A program made the position numbers and the translations under genes. A DNA stretch of 64,000 nt from Clostridium peptidivorans (GTDB lineage Bacteria > Bacillota > Clostridia > Clostridiales > Clostridiaceae), in contig NZ_OAOD01000003.1 of assembly GCF_900205925.1 (NCBI RefSeq), positions 219,063 to 283,062 on the forward strand. The letters are read 5' to 3'. The notes under the pieces were generated by a model, which saw nothing but the letters and a program-made list of their open reading frames with translations, was not told where the DNA came from and ran no database searches. Positions 40,061-49,643 of this stretch are shown in pieces. The stretch's first letter is position 1; each line of letters starts with the position of its first letter.

Positions 40061-41131
40061 TTATTCAACTAATTTACTTTCTTTATACATTTGTCTAATG
40101 TCTTTAAACCATACCTTAAGTAAGGCATAAAGTGGTACTGCAATGAACGCTCCAAGAAATCCAAATACAGATATTGCAATCATTATTACAAATATTATAG
40201 TTAATGGATGAATTTTAAGTCTATTACCCATTATATTAGGAGTTATAAAATTACCCTCTATTTGCTGAACTACAATGGATACAATTAGTATCTTTAGAAG
40301 CATAGGAAAATTTCCCATGGATAGTGATATTAAAAGAGCAGGAAGTATTCCAAGTATAGGGCCTAAAAATGGGATTATAGAAGTAATTATTGCAAATATA
40401 GCAAGGAATAAAGCATTATCCATACCTATAATTAAATATCCTATGTACATAAATATTCCTATAACTAAAGCAGCTACTAATTGACCTGCTATATAATCTG
40501 AAAGTACCCTATCGGTATCCCTTACCAAATTCTTTACATTATTTTTATGCTTTTCAGAAAATAAATTTGTAAACATATTAGTAAATTCATCATCATCCTT
40601 CAAGAAATAAAATAGTACAAAAGGAACAAGGATTATTTTACTTCCTATATTTGCAATGTTAGAAAATATATTTACTACATTGTTACTTAAATGCACTAAA
40701 GCAGTTTGTAAGAATGAAATTGCTTTTTGTTGTATATCTTCAAGGTTAAGTAAAGGTAGTTGAAATTTGTTATTTATAATATCGCTAGGATTTCCTATAT
40801 TTTTAATTTGATTAGATATATTATTAAGTGATGTACTTAAACTAGTTATAATGGTATTACTACTATAGCTAAATAGTAAGTATATAGTAAAGATAAAAAA
40901 CAGTAAAATTATTGTTACGGATAAATTTTTTTTAAATTCATTTTTAACTAAAAATCTTACTGCAGGTCTTAACATATAGTAAAATAATAGTCCTATCAAA
41001 ATTGGAATAAGGACAGTGCCTATGATTTTCTCTCCTAAGTTTAATATAAAGGTTAATTTGCCAAATAAATAAATTATAGCAAGTGTGAGTAAAACTTTTG
41101 TAAGTGATTTAATAAGTTTATCTTGAAACAA
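40061..41131 (-). CDS. AI-2E transporter family membrane protein (PerM/YtvI-like)
   Basis: 356 aa with about eight hydrophobic segments: two at the N-terminus, a soluble helical part (~95-150), then a cluster from ~155 to the end. VRDTDRVLSDYIAGQLVAALVIGIFMYIGYLIIGMD, FLGPILGILPALLISL and GNRLKIHPLTIIFVIMIA are family signatures. Members include AI-2 exporter TqsA and Na+/H+ antiporters, so the substrate is not defined. AAAGGATG precedes the ATG. Monocistronic by context. Confidence 0.85.
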   Translation of the reverse strand: MFQDKLIKSLTKVLLTLAIIYLFGKLTFILNLGEKIIGTVLIPILIGLLFYYMLRPAVRFLVKNEFKKNLSVTIILLFFIFTIYLLFSYSSNTIITSLSTSLNNISNQIKNIGNPSDIINNKFQLPLLNLEDIQQKAISFLQTALVHLSNNVVNIFSNIANIGSKIILVPFVLFYFLKDDDEFTNMFTNLFSEKHKNNVKNLVRDTDRVLSDYIAGQLVAALVIGIFMYIGYLIIGMDNALFLAIFAIITSIIPFLGPILGILPALLISLSMGNFPMLLKILIVSIVVQQIEGNFITPNIMGNRLKIHPLTIIFVIMIAISVFGFLGAFIAVPLYALLKVWFKDIRQMYKESKLVE

Positions 41132-41241
41132 TTAAAAACATCCTTTCATCATGTGCAATATTTTATACTTTTATATATGAATATCCTTTAGCTTGTCTTT
41201 TTATAAGTTCTGTAACTCCAGCAAAAACAACTGTTATAAAA

Positions 41242-42129
41242 TTATACATAAAAATAAAGCTTGCCATCCTGTACAGAAGAATTTATTTTACCACTATTAT
41301 AAAGATAAGATAAAAAAGAACTTACTGCAGATAGATTTAGGTGGTATTGTCTAAATTCCATATCTAAGTTATTTAAAAGAGATAAGTTTTCTAAAACATC
41401 TTCTTTGGATAATGGTTGATCTAATAATTCTAGTATATCATTTATATATGTATTTATATTTTCTATATTTTTTTCAGCTAAATCAGTTACTTCTAACTTT
41501 TCATAAATTTTATCACTATGGCCTATTACAAAATAATCTGCATCTATTTCTTTTATAAAGCTTAGGGTATTTAAGCTTTCCTCTATATCATATAAGTATG
41601 GTAAAGAATACTTTTCTATTGTGATATCACTAAAGAGTGAATCACCTAAAAAACATATTTTTTCAGGAGTTATAATTCCTATTTGCTCTATGGAATGTCC
41701 TTTAAGAGAAATTATTTCAAGCTTTTCATCATTTATTTTGTTGGTTCCATATTCAAGTAAAAAGTCCGTAGATAAAGATTTATTACTTTTATCTAAACCT
41801 TTAAAAGGATCCCCTGTGGAAAGTATAGAAGCGTGAAGTTCCTGGTTTTCCATAAATAGTTTTTCTTTTAAAGAAGAATAAACTAGACATCCAGGATAAT
41901 TATTTTGAAAATATGTATTTCCACCACAATGATCTAAATGGCTGTGGGTATTTATTATGTATTTAGGATGAAGGCCATTTTGCACTAACACTTCATCTAT
42001 TTTTTTAGTAGAGGAATTATTCATGCCTGTATCTACTAAAAGGCAATTTTTATTTTTAAACACGTAAACTCCGATATTTGTAGTGGCATTTATGTAATAA
42101 GTGTTACCCTTAATCTTTGTAAGTTCCAT
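41242..42129 (-). CDS. Metallo-beta-lactamase fold hydrolase
   Basis: 295 aa. The MBL core has THSHLDHCGG (zinc ligands), CLLVDTGMNNSS before it, GHSIEQIGIITPEKICFLGDSLF and DYFVIGHSD. The C-terminal ~70 residues form a helical domain (LLDQPLSKEDVLENLSLLNNL) of winged-helix type seen in some MBL proteins. Substrate unknown; such enzymes are often thioesterases or lactonases. It is 110 bp from the AI-2E gene on the same strand and may share its transcript. Confidence 0.85.
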   Translation of the reverse strand: MELTKIKGNTYYINATTNIGVYVFKNKNCLLVDTGMNNSSTKKIDEVLVQNGLHPKYIINTHSHLDHCGGNTYFQNNYPGCLVYSSLKEKLFMENQELHASILSTGDPFKGLDKSNKSLSTDFLLEYGTNKINDEKLEIISLKGHSIEQIGIITPEKICFLGDSLFSDITIEKYSLPYLYDIEESLNTLSFIKEIDADYFVIGHSDKIYEKLEVTDLAEKNIENINTYINDILELLDQPLSKEDVLENLSLLNNLDMEFRQYHLNLSAVSSFLSYLYNSGKINSSVQDGKLYFYV

Positions 42130-42520
42130 AATTTTCAGCTCCTTGCATGATGTATGAGGATTTTAAATTTAGTTATAACATAATATCTAATATACCATTT
42201 ATGGATTGGTATGTAAATTTATAGTATTTAAAATATGTAATAATTTTATAAAATTTATAATAAATATAGTAATATGAATTTCATTATATAACATATTTAT
42301 TATATAAATATATATAAACTATTAAATAAATTATTCTATATGGGTTATGTTTTTGTTATGGCTAGTATCTTTCTCGCCTAAGTTTAGTAAGTGGACAACC
42401 TCCAATACAAAGCTTATTGATGAGATAGGAGAAAAACTATCCAATACTTGCAGCAGCTTATAGTGGCAAAGTTATTTTCTTTAATGTAATTTATAAATTA
42501 TGGGGGGGAATATAATAATT
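42130..42520. other. Intergenic region with an unexplained block
   Basis: The first 200 bp is AT-rich and featureless. At 42341-42465 base composition rises and both strands show short open stretches (38 codons on + from 42347; on the - strand a segment reading NKLCIGGCPLTKLRRERY and a stop), without RBS. This looks like the remnant of a mobile sequence or an RNA leader; it matches no riboswitch I know. Confidence 0.35.
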
Positions 42521-43930
42521 ATGGGAAAGTTTAAATTAAGGAGTATTTTAGTTTTGGCGTGTATTGCTCTTATTTCAACTAATGTTTGTGCTGCTGAAGA
42601 AAATTATGTTCAATATAAGACTAATGTACCTAAGGTTAACGAAGAGATGATGAAAGCTGATTTTTGGATAAATAATACTAAAGATACAGATAAAATTATC
42701 ATGGATGATAAAGCAATAGAAAAATATAATAAAGAAATTCAAAAAAATTCACCTGAAATCGTAGATCTTGAAAAATACGATAAATCATTTAAAAAGGATG
42801 AATTAACAAAATTAATATTAAATATTAGCTCACCTGCATCTACACCTCGCTATACTGCAGATGGTAAGCAAGTTACAGAAGGTTATTATAATAAGCTAAA
42901 GGAAAATTTAAACTTAAATGCACTAGAAGAAGTTAACAAGATTAAGTATGGAGTTACAGTAAGAAGAACAGTTATGAGGACATATCCAACCTACGATGCA
43001 ATATTTAAAGAAGGAGACAATTACGAATTTGATAGATTTATGGAGACAGCAGTTTATCCGTTAGAGCCATTAGTCATATTAAGTCATAGTAAAGACAATA
43101 AGTGGGTTTTTGCGCAAATGTATAATTATTTAGCCTGGATACCAGCAGAGGATGTAGCTATAACTACTAAGGATGAATTATTTAATTATATTAACACAAA
43201 GGATTTTATAGTTACTACAGGCAAGAGGTCCTTCACTGTCAATAATCCATTAAATGCACAAATTTCTGAATTAAAATTTGATATGGGAGTAAGAATTCCA
43301 CTTGCTAGCCAGGATGAAATTGGAGACGATATTTATGGACAAAACCCTACAGGAAATTATGTAGTTAAACTTCCTACAAGAGATAACAATGGTAAAATGG
43401 TTTTAGAGTTTGCTTTGATTTCCAAGTCAGAGGATGTCAATGTTGGATATATATCTTATACAAAAAGGAATATATTAAATCAAGCTTTTAAATTATTAGG
43501 CGAGAGATATGGCTGGGGCGGAATGTTTAATGGAAGAGATTGTTCTGCTTTTATAATGGATATATATAGAACTATGGGAGTAAAATTACCTAGAAATACA
43601 GGAGAACAAGCTAAAATAGATATAGCAAAAGATTATAATATGCCAAAAGAAATGAAATTAGATGAAAGGGAAAAGATATTTGATGGCATGAATACAGGGG
43701 CTGCATTATACATGCCAGGTCATGCTATGCTATATCTTGGTAAATACAATGGGGAACATTATATGATTCATGATTTTTCAGGATTTTATAACAAAGATCA
43801 AAACGGAAAATATAAATATTATAGATCACGCCAAACTATGGTTACACCTGTAACTATAATTTCTAGTGAAGATGGAACAACCTATTTGGAAGAAATGACC
43901 ATTGGAAAAGAGTTTATATTAGGCAAGTAA
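42521..43930 (+). CDS. Secreted SH3b-NlpC/P60 peptidoglycan hydrolase
   Basis: 469 aa from ATG 42521, with GGGGGG upstream; the ATG at 42500 precedes that RBS. Signal peptide ends at STNVCAAEE. A long N-terminal part and SH3-like domains (YGVTVRRTVMRTYPTYDAIF, VFAQMYNYLAWIPAEDVAI) are followed by an NlpC/P60 domain: RYGWGGMFNGRDCSAFIMD with the catalytic Cys, PGHAMLYLG with the His, and MIHDFSG. This layout is that of YkfC-type gamma-D-glutamyl-L-diamino acid endopeptidases, which cut or recycle stem peptides. Monocistronic, with a hairpin after it. Confidence 0.9.
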   Translation: MGKFKLRSILVLACIALISTNVCAAEENYVQYKTNVPKVNEEMMKADFWINNTKDTDKIIMDDKAIEKYNKEIQKNSPEIVDLEKYDKSFKKDELTKLILNISSPASTPRYTADGKQVTEGYYNKLKENLNLNALEEVNKIKYGVTVRRTVMRTYPTYDAIFKEGDNYEFDRFMETAVYPLEPLVILSHSKDNKWVFAQMYNYLAWIPAEDVAITTKDELFNYINTKDFIVTTGKRSFTVNNPLNAQISELKFDMGVRIPLASQDEIGDDIYGQNPTGNYVVKLPTRDNNGKMVLEFALISKSEDVNVGYISYTKRNILNQAFKLLGERYGWGGMFNGRDCSAFIMDIYRTMGVKLPRNTGEQAKIDIAKDYNMPKEMKLDEREKIFDGMNTGAALYMPGHAMLYLGKYNGEHYMIHDFSGFYNKDQNGKYKYYRSRQTMVTPVTIISSEDGTTYLEEMTIGKEFILGK

Positions 43931-44016
43931 TAAATATTATTTTATAATATTTATTGGGGTGGTTTTAAGGAATACAGGGAACAAAGTATATTTAACTCTT
44001 TTATACACATAATACT

Positions 44017-44054
44017 AAGGCATAGGCACATGCAAGCAAAGGTGCCTATGTCTT
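44017..44054 (+). terminator. Terminator-like hairpin
   Basis: AAGGCATAGGCAC (44017-44029) pairs with GTGCCTATGTCTT (44042-44054), one wobble. T-richness after it is modest (CTGTGTTTTATAG). Confidence 0.65.
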
Positions 44055-44210
44055 CTGTGTTTTATAGAAGAAAAACATTAAATAATGATTTATATTGCCT
44101 TATATAAATGACATAACTTTAGTAAATTATGAAAAATTTAATAATATATGCATAAATACTATGATATAATAAAGCTTAATAAAGTAAGTAAAAGTTTGGG
44201 GGCATGTATT

Positions 44211-44471
44211 ATGAAAGTTATCAAACGTGATGGAAGAATTGAAGAGTTTATGATTGATAAAATAAGAACTTCACTAGCTAGAACTTCTGATGAAGCTAGA
44301 AATCCCTTAACAGACGGCGACTTAAAGGTCATTGAAGAAAGAATAATGAGAGATTTAAATACACTTAAAAAAGATAAAATAGAGTCTCGTGAAATAAGAA
44401 ATATTATACTAGAAAAGCTTAATTATTGTGGATTTAGTGGAATAGCTAGAAAATATGATTCAAGAAAATAA
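44211..44471 (+). CDS. Stand-alone ATP-cone domain protein
   Basis: 86 aa from ATG 44211, with GGGGGC upstream. A TATAAT at 44165-44170, likely the -10, lies before it and rules out the longer reading from 44148. Nearly the whole protein is one ATP-cone: VIKRDGRIEEFMIDKIRTSLART, then DLKVIEERIMRDL and REIRNIILEKL. In NrdR and class I/III ribonucleotide reductases this domain binds ATP/dATP. Here there is no zinc ribbon or enzyme domain attached. It may act as a nucleotide sensor on a partner. Function not known. Confidence 0.75.
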   Translation: MKVIKRDGRIEEFMIDKIRTSLARTSDEARNPLTDGDLKVIEERIMRDLNTLKKDKIESREIRNIILEKLNYCGFSGIARKYDSRK

Positions 44472-44576
44472 AATGCTTTAAAGAGAAAAACAGGACGTTA
44501 CTTTTATATCATTTTGCATAATTGAAGTCCTAGCGAGAGAGTTTATCACAGACAAGTTTTACTGGAGGAAAATAAT

Positions 44577-45968
44577 ATGGAATTAAACAAAAAAATTGAT
44601 GAATTAAAAGAAGAACTTATAAAATCTACTCAAGAAATTATAAGAATAAAAAGCGTTGAAGATGAACCAAAGGATGGCATGCCTTTTGGAGAAGGAGTAA
44701 ATAGAGCTCTTGAATATGCACTGCAGATATCTAGAAAACTAGGATTTAAAACTAAAAACTTAGATGGATATGTGGGATATGCTGAGTATGGAGAAGGAGA
44801 AGATTATGTTGCAGTGCTTGGACATTTAGATGTGGTTCCAGAAGGGGATGGATGGATATATCCACCTTATGCTGCAGAAATTCATGATGATAAGATGTAC
44901 GGAAGAGGAACTTTAGATGATAAAGGTCCTATAATGGCAGCTCTTTATGGACTTAAGGCAATTAAAGAGTTAAAGTTACCTATTTCTAAAAGAGTGAGAA
45001 TAATATTTGGAACAAATGAAGAAACAGGATCAAAGGAAATGCATCATTATACAGAAAGGGAAAGTATGCCAGTATCAGGATTTACTCCAGATGCTATGTA
45101 TCCTTTAATACATGCAGAAAAGGGATTAATGAGTTTTAATCTAATTAAAGACATAACTAATTGTGGAAATGAAGAAATATGCATAAATTATATAAGAGGT
45201 GGGCATAGAGTAAATATGGTTCCAGACTACTGTGAGGCTGGAATATGGTCAAAAGAAAAAGATGTTATAATACATGCATTAGAAAAATTCAAGGTGAAAA
45301 ATGATTTTAACATAACTGCTCATATAAAAAGTGATATGGTAGTTATTAAGTCAGTAGGGATTTCAGCTCATGGAAGTACCCCAGAAAATGGTGTAAATGC
45401 AATAATGCAGTTGTTCAAATTTTTAGAAATGCTTGCATTTGAAAATACAGATTTATATGAATTTATTCAATTTATGAATAAACATGTAGGCTTTGAAGTA
45501 AATGGAGAATCTTTTGGAGTCCATTTGCAAGATGAAGTGTCAGGTTCACTTTCTTTTAATATAGGAACAGTGAATTTTGAAGATAAGAAAATATCTATGG
45601 GACTTAATTTAAGATATCCTGTAACAAAAACTTTAGATGATGTATTAGATGGATTTAACAAAACTATAAATAAAACAGGAATAAAAGTGGAGGATATGGA
45701 TCATCAAGCTCCATTATATTTTCCTAAAGATCACCCATTGATTAAAGAGCTTTTAAGTGTGTATGAACAAGTAACAGGAGATAGTGGGGAAGCCTTTGCT
45801 ATAGGTGGGGGAACTTATGCAAAAGAAATGCAAAATATAGTAGCTTTTGGACCAATATTTCCTGGGAAACCTGACTTAGATCATCAAGCTAATGAATATA
45901 TTGAAATAGAAGATTTGGTAATGAACGCGAAGATATATGCAAAAGCTATATATGAATTAGCAAAATAA
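44577..45968 (+). CDS. pepV: Dipeptidase PepV, M20 family
   Basis: 463 aa, normal length. Metal ligands are in GHLDVVPEGDGW, GRGTLDDKGPIMAALYG and GTNEETGSKEM; the C-terminal motif AFGPIFPGKPDLDHQANEYI supplies the last His. The lid domain is inserted at ~180-380. PepV is a cytoplasmic zinc dipeptidase with broad specificity for unsubstituted N-terminal dipeptides, including carnosine-like ones. GGAGG sets the ATG. The gene is followed by a hairpin and stands alone. Confidence 0.93.
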   Translation: MELNKKIDELKEELIKSTQEIIRIKSVEDEPKDGMPFGEGVNRALEYALQISRKLGFKTKNLDGYVGYAEYGEGEDYVAVLGHLDVVPEGDGWIYPPYAAEIHDDKMYGRGTLDDKGPIMAALYGLKAIKELKLPISKRVRIIFGTNEETGSKEMHHYTERESMPVSGFTPDAMYPLIHAEKGLMSFNLIKDITNCGNEEICINYIRGGHRVNMVPDYCEAGIWSKEKDVIIHALEKFKVKNDFNITAHIKSDMVVIKSVGISAHGSTPENGVNAIMQLFKFLEMLAFENTDLYEFIQFMNKHVGFEVNGESFGVHLQDEVSGSLSFNIGTVNFEDKKISMGLNLRYPVTKTLDDVLDGFNKTINKTGIKVEDMDHQAPLYFPKDHPLIKELLSVYEQVTGDSGEAFAIGGGTYAKEMQNIVAFGPIFPGKPDLDHQANEYIEIEDLVMNAKIYAKAIYELAK

Positions 45969-46004
45969 AAAGGTGTTAGGAGCAAGGTACTAGTTACTAT
46001 GGGA

Positions 46005-46048
46005 AAAGTAGGTGTTAGGAGACATGAAAATGCCCTAATACCTACTTT
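46005..46048 (+). terminator. Intrinsic terminator after pepV
   Basis: AAAGTAGGT-G-TTAGG pairs with CCTAA-T-ACCTACTTT, followed by ATATTTTTG. GGTGTTAGGAG occurs just before and inside the 5' arm (from 45972 and 46011). Confidence 0.7.
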
Positions 46049-46212
46049 ATATTTTTGTCCTTGAGAATAGTTTGAAATATAAGTTTCATACATATAGATA
46101 ATAGAATTGGTATTTAGCATGATGAAATGGAAAATTTATATACTAAGATTTAGGTTATCATGCTATAATTTAATTGTAAGAAAATTAATACTATTTAGAG
46201 GGGGAGCTTAGT

Positions 46213-46994
46213 TTGTTGGCATCAGTTCCATTGATTTACAAGATTATATTTTTAGGTGCTGCTGGATTCTTATCTGCATTTGTAGATGCTATAGCAGGGG
46301 GGGAGGTCTTATAAGCCTACCTGCATACATGGTTGTAGGATTTCAAACTCACTTTACATTAGGCACAAATAAATTTTCATCTACTTGTGGTACATTAGTT
46401 AGTACATGGAATTTTGCAAAATCAGGTAAGGTAGACAAGAATATATTAAAGGTGCTTCTTCCATTTACATTTTTAGGAGCAGCAGCAGGAGTTGCCACAG
46501 TATTGCATATTAATTCATCAGTTTTAAAACCAATAATACTGATACTTTTAATGGGCGTAGGTGTATATAGTTTTTTTTCAAAGTCTATGGGACAAGAAGA
46601 CAATTTTGAAGGTACTACTAAGAAAACATTAATAATAGGAAGTATATTTGCATTTTTTATGGGATTTTATGATGGATTTTTCGGCCCAGGAGTTGGTTCC
46701 TTTATAATATTCGGTCTTATAAAAATATATGGTTTTGATTTTGTAAGGGCCAGCGGAAATGCAAAAGCTATGAATTTCACAAGTAATTTAACAGCACTTC
46801 TTTTATTTGCAATCAAGGGGAAGATATGGTACTTAATGGGTATTCCAATGTCCCTCTGCATGATGCTCGGTGCAAGAGTTGGCACAAAGTTTGCATTAAA
46901 GAAAGGTGCAAAGCTTATTAAGCCTATATTTGTGACTATGTCATTAGGTGTGGCGTTAAAAATGCTTTATGAAGTAGTAAGACCTTTAATTTAG
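46213..46994 (+). pseudogene. TauE/SafE family transporter, frameshifted at a G7 tract
   Basis: The first part (TTG start at 46213 or 46216, GGGGAG upstream) reads YKIIFLGAAGFLSAFVDAIAGG and then hits TAA shortly after seven Gs at 46297-46303. One extra G would give AGGGGLISLPAYMVVGFQTHFTLGTNKF, the exact continuation expected for TauE/SafE proteins, in the frame that runs to 46994 (~260 aa, 8 membrane segments). Intact relatives export sulfite, sulfonates or other organic anions. This is either a true frameshift, a phase-variable tract, or a read error. I mark it as broken because that is what the sequence shows. Confidence 0.85.
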
Positions 46995-47044
46995 ATGAGA
47001 TAAGCTATGGCTAAAATTTAGTATTTAAGCTAAACTTAAAAATT

Positions 47045-47093
47045 AATCACTAATCTCTAATCACCATAAGTTGGTGACTAAGGATTAGTGATT
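47045..47093. repeat. Dispersed repeat forming a hairpin
   Basis: About 22-bp stem with three mismatches (AATCACTAATC... to ...GATTAGTGATT) around TAAGT. Contains the core CTAATCTCTA (47050-47059) shared with 33949 and 14428. It may also end the convergent genes on both sides. Confidence 0.6.
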
Positions 47094-47119
47094 ATCAACT
47101 AGGGATTAGAGAATGGAAA

Positions 47120-48979
47120 CTAGTCATTAAGCTCTTCGTTAAAAAGATTGTGTTTTAATATCAAATCAGAGTATTCTAATTGATTTAAAACAGAGTCTTT
47201 TTTATTTTTAAGTTCTGGTGTTTCAGGTATTACTGATGAAGATTTTATATCATAGTAGGTGTTTTGCTGAGATAAATAAAATACTTCACCATCAGTAAAT
47301 GAACCATTTCTAAATATAACCAATCCTTCTTTAGAGTTAAACAAATCCCTGCCCATTGCATATTTGCAGTTCACACCAAGTATGTTTGCTAAGGTTGGAT
47401 ATAAGTCAATTTGCCCTCCATATATATTATAAGTACCCTTATACATATCATTAGGAAAATGAATAAACATAGGTACCTTTTGAATTTGAGCCCATTCTAA
47501 ATCAGTAAATTTATTTTTATTTAAAAAACTTGCTAATTCATTTTCATTAGTTTTTGGAATTGCATGATGATCACCATAAAGGGCTATAATACTATTCTTC
47601 AGTATACCTTCTTTATCTAGCTTATCTAAAAACATTCCTAACTCCTTATCTGTATAATGAATTGCTTTAAGATAATTTCCAAGAAGCGTATTTTCGTAAG
47701 GTCCTACATCAAATTCATCGTATTTTTTAGTATCATCATAGGGAAAATGACTGCTTAATGTAATTAAAAGAGCATAATAAGGCTCCTTTAAATCTTTGAT
47801 TTTTTCAAAGCTCTGATTTAAAAAGGATTTATCACTTAAACCAAGTCCCATATTTTCATCTATTGTATAGCTTTTTTCTCCATAAAAATTATCAAATCCA
47901 TATTTAGGATATATCACATTTCTATTCCAAAAGCTTTCCCTAAAGCCATGAAATGCGGTAGCAGAATATCCATTAGCTTTTAATACTTTAGGAAGTCCTT
48001 TAAACTCATTATTATAATAAATAGATGTAACAGCTCCAGAGTTTGCAGGATATAAGGAGTTAATAGATAAAAATTCTGCATCAGAAGTTCCACCAGAAGC
48101 TGTTTGATAAAAGTAATTATCAAAATAAGCGCTCTTATTTATCCAATTATTTAAATTTGGAGTAACTTCCTTCCCATTTATAGATTTATTTATTACAAAG
48201 GATTGTAGTGCTTCTACTTGAATTACAATTAAATTTTTGCCTTTACCAACTCCCTTTAAATTTGAGGAAGTGTTTAAGGTTTTATTTTGTAAAAATGTTT
48301 CAATTTCTTCCTTTTTTTCAGTGGACAAAGGAGTTCGTTTTGAAATAGTATTATTTAGTGAATTAAAAACATCTAAAAAATGATAATTTAAGTTTCCAAG
48401 ATTTTTAGCTACATAAATTCTATTATACATAGTGCTTATAAGCTTAGGTTGCTCTAAGGAAAGTTTAGATATTTTCCATGTATCAATTCCTACAGCAACT
48501 AAAAATACAAGTACAAATGAAAGAAGCCTATATTTTAAAGATGATGTAGTTAAATTTTTGTATTTATATTTATTTATTATAGGCATAATAAGAACTATAT
48601 CCAATAAAAACAATAAGTCAGTAATTTTAAATAAGTTTGTTACACTAGATTTTACATCCTTTAATAATTGGATACCATTTAATATTACTGAAATAGATAT
48701 TACATCTTTGAAATATCTAAAGTAGTTTAAATCAGCTATTATAAACAATGATATAAATATATTTAATATGAAAAGAAATTTAACTCTTTGTTTATCTTTA
48801 AATAGTAAAGATATAGAACATATAATCATTACAGATGCAAATACTGCAAGGAAAATAGACTTATAAGTAAAATATTCAGTTTCAATTTGTTTGCCATAAA
48901 TTAATATTTTTAATGTAAGAATAAATATAAAAAAAATAACATCTATATATTTTAAAAGTGTATTTTTAAAATTTAGCAT
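47120..48979 (-). CDS. Lipoteichoic acid synthase family sulfatase-like enzyme
   Basis: 619 aa. Five membrane segments within residues ~10-165, then an extracellular sulfatase-fold domain: VIQVEALQSFVI (E256 metal ligand), TASGGTSDAEFLS with nucleophile T298, LKANGYSATAFHG and NSIIALYGDHH. This is the LtaS layout; these enzymes transfer glycerol phosphate from phosphatidylglycerol to a growing polymer outside the membrane. The family also includes phosphoglycerol or phosphoethanolamine transferases, so the exact product is not certain. Monocistronic. Confidence 0.9.
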   Translation of the reverse strand: MLNFKNTLLKYIDVIFFIFILTLKILIYGKQIETEYFTYKSIFLAVFASVMIICSISLLFKDKQRVKFLFILNIFISLFIIADLNYFRYFKDVISISVILNGIQLLKDVKSSVTNLFKITDLLFLLDIVLIMPIINKYKYKNLTTSSLKYRLLSFVLVFLVAVGIDTWKISKLSLEQPKLISTMYNRIYVAKNLGNLNYHFLDVFNSLNNTISKRTPLSTEKKEEIETFLQNKTLNTSSNLKGVGKGKNLIVIQVEALQSFVINKSINGKEVTPNLNNWINKSAYFDNYFYQTASGGTSDAEFLSINSLYPANSGAVTSIYYNNEFKGLPKVLKANGYSATAFHGFRESFWNRNVIYPKYGFDNFYGEKSYTIDENMGLGLSDKSFLNQSFEKIKDLKEPYYALLITLSSHFPYDDTKKYDEFDVGPYENTLLGNYLKAIHYTDKELGMFLDKLDKEGILKNSIIALYGDHHAIPKTNENELASFLNKNKFTDLEWAQIQKVPMFIHFPNDMYKGTYNIYGGQIDLYPTLANILGVNCKYAMGRDLFNSKEGLVIFRNGSFTDGEVFYLSQQNTYYDIKSSSVIPETPELKNKKDSVLNQLEYSDLILKHNLFNEELND

Positions 48980-49275
48980 CTCTCAAAGCCCCTTTAAAAT
49001 GTAATTTGTTTATGTAATAAAATTGGGAAATTTTACAAAACATGCAAATTAAATATTATATATAATAATATCACAAATTAAAGTAAAAATTCTATCGTTA
49101 AGAGTAATTTTTGTAAGTGTAAATTCACAGAGTATTATAATACAATAAAAGAAATGAACATTATATTAAATTAGCCATTATTTTAAATAATTGTATAGCC
49201 ATGTATTTACAATAATAAAATACTGGTGCATAATGATATAGTGACATATATAAATGAAGTATTGGAGGAGTAATT
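48980..49275. other. Divergent AT-rich intergenic region
   Basis: Holds the promoters of the LTA synthase and RDD-like genes. A weak AAAAATT/AATTTTT hairpin lies near 49086-49113. No other structure seen. Confidence 0.4.
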
Positions 49276-49593
49276 ATGGAAAATGGAACACAAAATAATA
49301 ATGTAGAAGAAGTTAAGGATACAGGTAATATAAAATTTAGCAATTTGATTTCAGCTTCAATTACAGATACAGCAATAATGCTTATAATATCAGGAGTACT
49401 TTTCTTTGTTTTACAAGTTACTCTAAGACTAGCAGGATATAATATATTAAAGCCATATATAGGAGCATTTGTATTAATTATATTTGTTATAGTAAGTATA
49501 CTTTATTCTCCTATAATTAGAGGAAAAAAAGGTGCAACCATAGGAGAAAAGGGTTCAGAACTAAAAGTAGTAAAAAAAGAAACAGTACAATAA
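49276..49593 (+). CDS. Small RDD-like membrane protein
   Basis: 105 aa. A polar N-terminus (~1-27) is followed by two hydrophobic segments (~30-52, 62-80) and a basic tail (RGKKGATIGEKGSELKVVKKE). SASITDTAIMLIISGVLFF and the SPIIRGKKGATIGEKG closing phrase resemble RDD-domain proteins, which have roles in ion or osmotic handling, but the domain is shortened. GGAGGAG gives the start. Only 50 bp separates it from the RNA methyltransferase gene. Confidence 0.6.
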   Translation: MENGTQNNNVEEVKDTGNIKFSNLISASITDTAIMLIISGVLFFVLQVTLRLAGYNILKPYIGAFVLIIFVIVSILYSPIIRGKKGATIGEKGSELKVVKKETVQ

Positions 49594-49643
49594 AATTTCA
49601 GGTAGTAATTTAGAACAATAGTAGAAATGGAGAGAAAAACTAG

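Noticed and set aside
42347..42463. 38-codon + strand reading frame
   Set aside because: No ribosome binding site, no recognisable product, and it overlaps open stretches on the other strand.
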